Assembly: GCA_964574195.1 (NCBI GenBank)
Contig: CAZNMO010000043.1
Span: 1-24,852, forward strand
Reading direction: 5' to 3'
Origin: BRH-c25 sp964574195
Lineage (GTDB): Bacteria > Bacillota > Clostridia > Lutisporales > Lutisporaceae
Length of the DNA stretch: 24,852 nt
Positions within the stretch are counted from its first letter, which is position 1; each line of letters opens with the position of its first letter. Shown here piece after piece: positions 21,854 through 24,852 of the stretch. Made by a program: the position numbers and the translations under genes. The notes beneath the pieces are model-generated. The model did no database searches and had not been told where the DNA came from. It was given only the letters and a program-made list of their open reading frames with translations.

Positions 21854-21988
21854 TAAAAATCCTCTCCTTCTGTACTGTTCATATTTTGAATTGTAGCATT
21901 CATTTTTATAAAACGCATAAAACAATTGCACCTTACCTTGTAAAGCCACGATATAATGCAAGTGAATAATGCTATTTATTGAAAACGT

Positions 21989-22507
21989 TTACTGCTTCGG
22001 TGCCAGAACCATTGTCATATTCCTGCCCTCAAGCTTCGCGGGTTTTTCAATGACGCAGTCATCCTTCACTATATCATAAAATCTTCCAAGGGCATTTTCA
22101 CCAAAGGCAACATGATCTACTTCCCTGCCTCTGAATCTGATCGTGACTTTGACCTTGTCACCATCCTGCAGGAACTTTTGGGCATTCTTTGCCTTGAAAT
22201 TCAAGTCATGATCTTCAATTTTGGGAGAGAACCTGATTTCTTTGATATTAATTACCTTCTGGTTCTTTCTTGCTTCCTTTTCCTTCTTGCTCTGTTCAAA
22301 CTTGAATTTGCCATAATCCATAATCCTGCATACCGGCGGCTTAGCCTGCGGTGCAATTTTCACAAGATCAAGCTGTCTTTCCGCGGCAAGCTCTAATGCC
22401 TGTCTGGAAGACATTATGCCAAGCTGGTCTCCATTGGAATCGATTATTCTCAGTTCTCTGTCCCTGATCTCCTCATTGATCTGCAAGTCTTTGTTACTTA
22501 TAACCAT
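21989..22507 (-). CDS. infC: Translation initiation factor IF-3
   Basis: 172 aa. N-terminal domain with NEEIRDRELRIIDSNGDQLG, lysine-rich linker with MDYGKFKFEQSKKEKEARKN and C-terminal domain with KEIRFSPKIEDHDLNFK, all family-conserved. IF-3 keeps 30S subunits free and proofreads start codons. The start here is ATG 22507 with GGAGGTGA directly upstream, not the AUU found in many infC genes. First gene of the operon, preceded by a long leader and a consensus promoter. Confidence 0.98.
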   Translation of the reverse strand: MVISNKDLQINEEIRDRELRIIDSNGDQLGIMSSRQALELAAERQLDLVKIAPQAKPPVCRIMDYGKFKFEQSKKEKEARKNQKVINIKEIRFSPKIEDHDLNFKAKNAQKFLQDGDKVKVTIRFRGREVDHVAFGENALGRFYDIVKDDCVIEKPAKLEGRNMTMVLAPKQ

Positions 22508-22540
22508 TCACCTCCATTATTTGTTCACATTGACAATTAA

Positions 22541-22665
22541 AAAAGCAGGTAGAAATATCCACCTGCCCATAAAACTACGCTTTCGGACTTTAACCTTACT
22601 GACCTAGTCGTAAGGTGAGAAGTGGAACTTCTTCTTCAAACTATTAAAAGCTTCTGACTATATTT
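22541..22665 (-). ncRNA. L20-type ribosomal protein leader (attenuator) of infC-rpmI-rplT
   Basis: Minus-strand RNA between promoter and infC carries GAAGTTCCACTTC, a CCTTAC/GTAAGG stem, and a 3' hairpin GCAGGT ... ACCTGC (22566-22545) followed by a T-run, which forms a terminator. This order matches the L20 leader known from Firmicutes, where L20 binding favours termination. The family call is from memory of the motif. Confidence 0.75.
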
Positions 22666-22690
22666 GGTTGTCATATCTGTTGACTAATAT

Positions 22691-22719
22691 ATATTACCAT
22701 TGTATATAATTGATGTCAA
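22691..22719 (-). promoter_or_regulatory. Promoter of infC-rpmI-rplT
   Basis: Minus strand TTGACA (22719-22714), 17-nt spacer, TAATAT (22696-22691). Predicted start near 22684, giving a leader of about 175 nt. Confidence 0.8.
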
Positions 22720-22729
22720 CAAGTTTTTT

Positions 22730-22826
22730 GTTGCGCGTTTCGCGTTACGTGTTTCGAGATTAGGGTATACCTTCGAAGATAGACCCAGGGAACCACGCGT
22801 AACTCGCAACTCACAACGCGTAACAG
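22730..22826. repeat. GC-rich degenerate heptad repeat
   Basis: GTTGCGCGTTTCGCGTTACG (from 22730) and, inverted, ACGCGTAACTCGCAACTCAC then AACGCGTAAC (22795-22824). Both are variants of a GTTNCGN unit and can pair with each other. It is much richer in CpG than the surroundings and lies between the pepV stop and the infC promoter. A dispersed intergenic repeat is likely. Confidence 0.6.
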
Positions 22827-22842
22827 GACCCGTGAGGAATCC

Positions 22843-24252
22843 CTACTTGACCAGCTCATATATTGCTTCTGCGTATATTTTTGTACTTTTCATCAGGTCT
22901 TCCAGCTCAAGATATTCATCCTTCTGGTGTGCTGTCTCTTCTCTTCCGGGGAACAACGGTCCAAAGGCAACAGCATTCTTGATCGCCCTTGCGTAGGTAC
23001 CTCCTCCGATTGAGATAAGCTCCGCTTTTTCTCCTGTTACATCCTCATAGACCTTTTGTAATATCTTTATCATGAAGTTGTCGGCAGGTACATAAAGCGG
23101 ATCTTTTCCTTCCCCTATCACCAGGTTTATACCGGCAGGTGCGATCTTTTCCCTGATTATATCATATACTTCGCCACTTGTCTTGGTTACAGGGTATCTG
23201 ATATTTATACCGATACTTCCTTTTTCCTCCGATACATCTATGGTACCAAGATTAAAAACAAGTTTACCGGAAACCTCATCGCTCATCGCCACTCCGAAAG
23301 AAGTTCCGTCAGTTTCCATTCCTATGTGCTCATCAAGGAAGTTTATGTAGGCAGTCTGCTCGGATACCTTCAGCGGAAGCTTGCACAGGCAGGAAATCAT
23401 CTGTGAAATGGCATTAAGGCCTTTTTCCGGTGTGCTCCCATGAGCAGATATACCATAGGATTTTATTTTACATCTGCTTCCCGAGAACTCAAGCTCCAGC
23501 TTTGTATTGTTCTTGCTATTCAAATACTCGATGGTCTTTGTTATTCTCTCCGTAAAGTCTCTCTTCATCTCAAGCTCACATTCGCAGTAATCAGGTACCA
23601 TGTTTGCCTTGTTTCCACCCTTTATGCTTCTTACTTCGAGACCTTCACAACTGCACGCTTCAGCCTTTTCGAACTCTTTTTCCAGCTTGAATAATAGTAT
23701 TCCCATTTCACTGTTTATTATAGGGAAATCAGCGTCTGGCGAGAAGCCGCACACAGGCATTTCATTGTTTTTGAAGTAATGCTTCATACAAGCCCATCTT
23801 CCGCTTTCTTCATCGCAGCCAACAATTATCCTGACTCTCCTGTTGAATTTTTCTCCCGACTCCATCACTGCCTTGAGCCCATAAATAGCCGCCACAGCAG
23901 GACCCTTATCGTCACTGGTTCCTCTGCCGTATATTCGTCCATTGGCAACCTCTCCTCCATATGGCTCAAAGGTCCAGCCGGAGCCTTCAGGAACAACGTC
24001 CACATGGACAAGTATCCCTATTATTTCTTCTCCCTCACCGAATTCCGCATGTCCTGCATAGCCATCGAAGTTCTCTGTTTTCATTCCCAAACTGCTGCAG
24101 ATTTCCAACGTCCTGTCAAGGCAAGCCCTTACTTCTCTTCCAAAGGGGGCTCCAGGCTCCGGTGCCGACTCCAGGCTCTTGAAGCGTATAAGCTCCTGTG
24201 TGGACCTGATTATGTCGTCCTTCATCGAATCAACGATTTTATCAAATTTCAT
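22843..24252 (-). CDS. pepV: M20-family dipeptidase (PepV-like)
   Basis: 469 aa. A two-zinc cytoplasmic peptidase that cleaves N-terminal residues from dipeptides and short peptides. Ligands in the expected order: His83 in HVDVVPEG, Asp115 in GRGTSDDKGP, the catalytic Glu148/Glu149 in CDEESG, Asp173 in SPDADFP, and a C-terminal His in EETAHQKDEY. The lid/dimer domain lies between. ATG 24252 is preceded by AGGTGGG. It appears monocistronic, separated from the ABC permease by a hairpin. Confidence 0.94.
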   Translation of the reverse strand: MKFDKIVDSMKDDIIRSTQELIRFKSLESAPEPGAPFGREVRACLDRTLEICSSLGMKTENFDGYAGHAEFGEGEEIIGILVHVDVVPEGSGWTFEPYGGEVANGRIYGRGTSDDKGPAVAAIYGLKAVMESGEKFNRRVRIIVGCDEESGRWACMKHYFKNNEMPVCGFSPDADFPIINSEMGILLFKLEKEFEKAEACSCEGLEVRSIKGGNKANMVPDYCECELEMKRDFTERITKTIEYLNSKNNTKLELEFSGSRCKIKSYGISAHGSTPEKGLNAISQMISCLCKLPLKVSEQTAYINFLDEHIGMETDGTSFGVAMSDEVSGKLVFNLGTIDVSEEKGSIGINIRYPVTKTSGEVYDIIREKIAPAGINLVIGEGKDPLYVPADNFMIKILQKVYEDVTGEKAELISIGGGTYARAIKNAVAFGPLFPGREETAHQKDEYLELEDLMKSTKIYAEAIYELVK

Positions 24253-24313
24253 TCATATCACCCACCTAATAGTTTTTCAGATTGTAGTTTTATTATCCAT
24301 TGACCGGTAGTAA

Positions 24314-24349
24314 AATGAGTGACGGCAGTTTGATCTGCTATCACTCATT
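24314..24349 (-). terminator. Hairpin terminator after the ABC permease gene
   Basis: AATGAGTGA (24314-24322) and TCACTCATT (24341-24349), with an inner GCAG/CTGC pairing. On the minus strand it is followed by only a short T-run (TTTTACT), so termination may be partial. Confidence 0.65.
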
Positions 24350-24364
24350 AATTGTCAATATGCG

Positions 24365-24852
24365 CTACTCCAATTTTTCTTTCTGCTTTGCCAGCATGTT
24401 CTTCTGCATTGCATGCAGTACAAGAGACATTGCTATGACTCCGTATGCAACGAAGGCTCTGAAAAATTCACCCAGCTGTGCATCGCCAAACAGATTCTTA
24501 CCGGCATTTGGAGAAACGATAAAGAGTACATGGAACAATATTGTACCAATTATCGCCTCGCCTATAGTAGCTTTTGTTACGGTAGCTCCACCAACCAGTA
24601 TGGCTGCAACTGCAAACATACCAACCTGCTCATGGCTGCTGTATGTCTGAAGCGTGCCTATATTCTGCAGGAACATGATCTGTCCCCAAGCTGCCATTAC
24701 TGTAGAGATTATTATTGCTATGAGTCTCTTCTGGTCAACATTTATTCCAGATACCTTGGCGATATTTATATCCTGTCCTAAGGCTCTGAAATCCTGTCCG
24801 AGCTTAGTCTTAACTATGAATTTTGTAAATACACAGAACACTGCAATTATTA
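24365..24852 (-). CDS. Sugar/nucleoside ABC transporter permease (partial, 5' end outside window)
   Basis: The open frame continues to the window edge without a start; GTG 24841 is an internal Val. The visible 162 or so residues match the C-terminal half of BPD_transp_2 (RbsC-like/BMP-family) permeases: TKLGQDFRALGQDINIAKVS is the coupling region that contacts the ATPase, followed by hydrophobic segments (RLIAIIISTVMAAWGQIMF, FAVAAILVGGATV, AIIGTILFHVLFIVSP, FRAFVAYGVIAMSLVLHAM). The substrate is a simple sugar or nucleoside; which one cannot be told. Partner genes should lie to the right. Confidence 0.9.
   Translation of the reverse strand, partial: IIAVFCVFTKFIVKTKLGQDFRALGQDINIAKVSGINVDQKRLIAIIISTVMAAWGQIMFLQNIGTLQTYSSHEQVGMFAVAAILVGGATVTKATIGEAIIGTILFHVLFIVSPNAGKNLFGDAQLGEFFRAFVAYGVIAMSLVLHAMQKNMLAKQKEKLE

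Noticed and set aside
21854..21961. 36-codon extension of rpmI
   Set aside because: L35 always begins near MPKQK, and AGGAGAGG lies right before that ATG.
23779..24303. 174-codon plus-strand frame opposite pepV
   Set aside because: Antisense shadow of a fully conserved peptidase gene.

Overview
The window looks like a low-GC, spore-forming Firmicute of class Clostridia. The evidence is the sequence character of the infC-rpmI-rplT, ktr, pepV and comM genes, strong AGGAGG-type ribosome binding sites, consensus SigA promoters, and a SpoIIID-type regulator carried on the prophage. A Ruminiclostridium/Acetivibrio-like host is plausible but not proven here.

Bases 1 to about 15,760 are the right-hand part of an integrated temperate phage; its left end lies outside the window. 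A divergent switch sits at 11.05-11.23 kb. To the left, one long leftward early transcript carries a Cro-like repressor, small proteins, a second XRE regulator, a SpoIIID-like protein, Mu Gam-like, a Sak4-like ATPase, a lambda O-like initiator with three 23-bp-spaced iterons inside its coding sequence, a DnaC-like loader, a RusA resolvase, an orphan C5-cytosine methyltransferase with a second full-length protein frame nested inside it, and an orphan N6-adenine methylase. Beyond these lies an AT-rich pair (an unknown 252-aa protein and an XRE-ImmA protein) with its own promoter and operator. To the right, a LexA/CI-like repressor (broken by a run of N) is followed by two unknown genes that resemble lysogeny cargo, then a small convergent membrane protein, a plus-strand terminator and a large serine recombinase.

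The recombinase runs directly into comM (yifB), the host Mg-chelatase-like gene. Only the N-terminal part of comM remains here. ComM homology stops at the Cys-Pro-Cys codons next to the recombinase 3' end, so this is an attachment junction, and the last codons and stop of the recombinase come from comM DNA.

From 16.8 kb on the DNA is chromosomal. It starts with a gene-poor AT-rich stretch containing a Tyr-Pro-Gly repeat/zinc-ribbon gene broken by an in-frame TGA and two copies of an rRNA-spacer-like repeat. Then come the leftward operons: ktrB-ktrA-trmH/spoU (K+ uptake and rRNA methylation), infC-rpmI-rplT with an L20-type leader and a consensus promoter, pepV, and the 3' part of a sugar/nucleoside ABC permease running off the right edge.

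The most interesting points are: (1) the dual-coded methyltransferase locus, where recurring motifs of two protein families coincide in two frames; (2) the comM attachment junction that completes the recombinase ORF; (3) the iteron origin inside the initiator gene; (4) two candidate lysogenic-conversion/defence cassettes of unknown function; and (5) a phage-borne SpoIIID paralogue. No tRNA, rRNA, CRISPR array or intact insertion sequence was seen.
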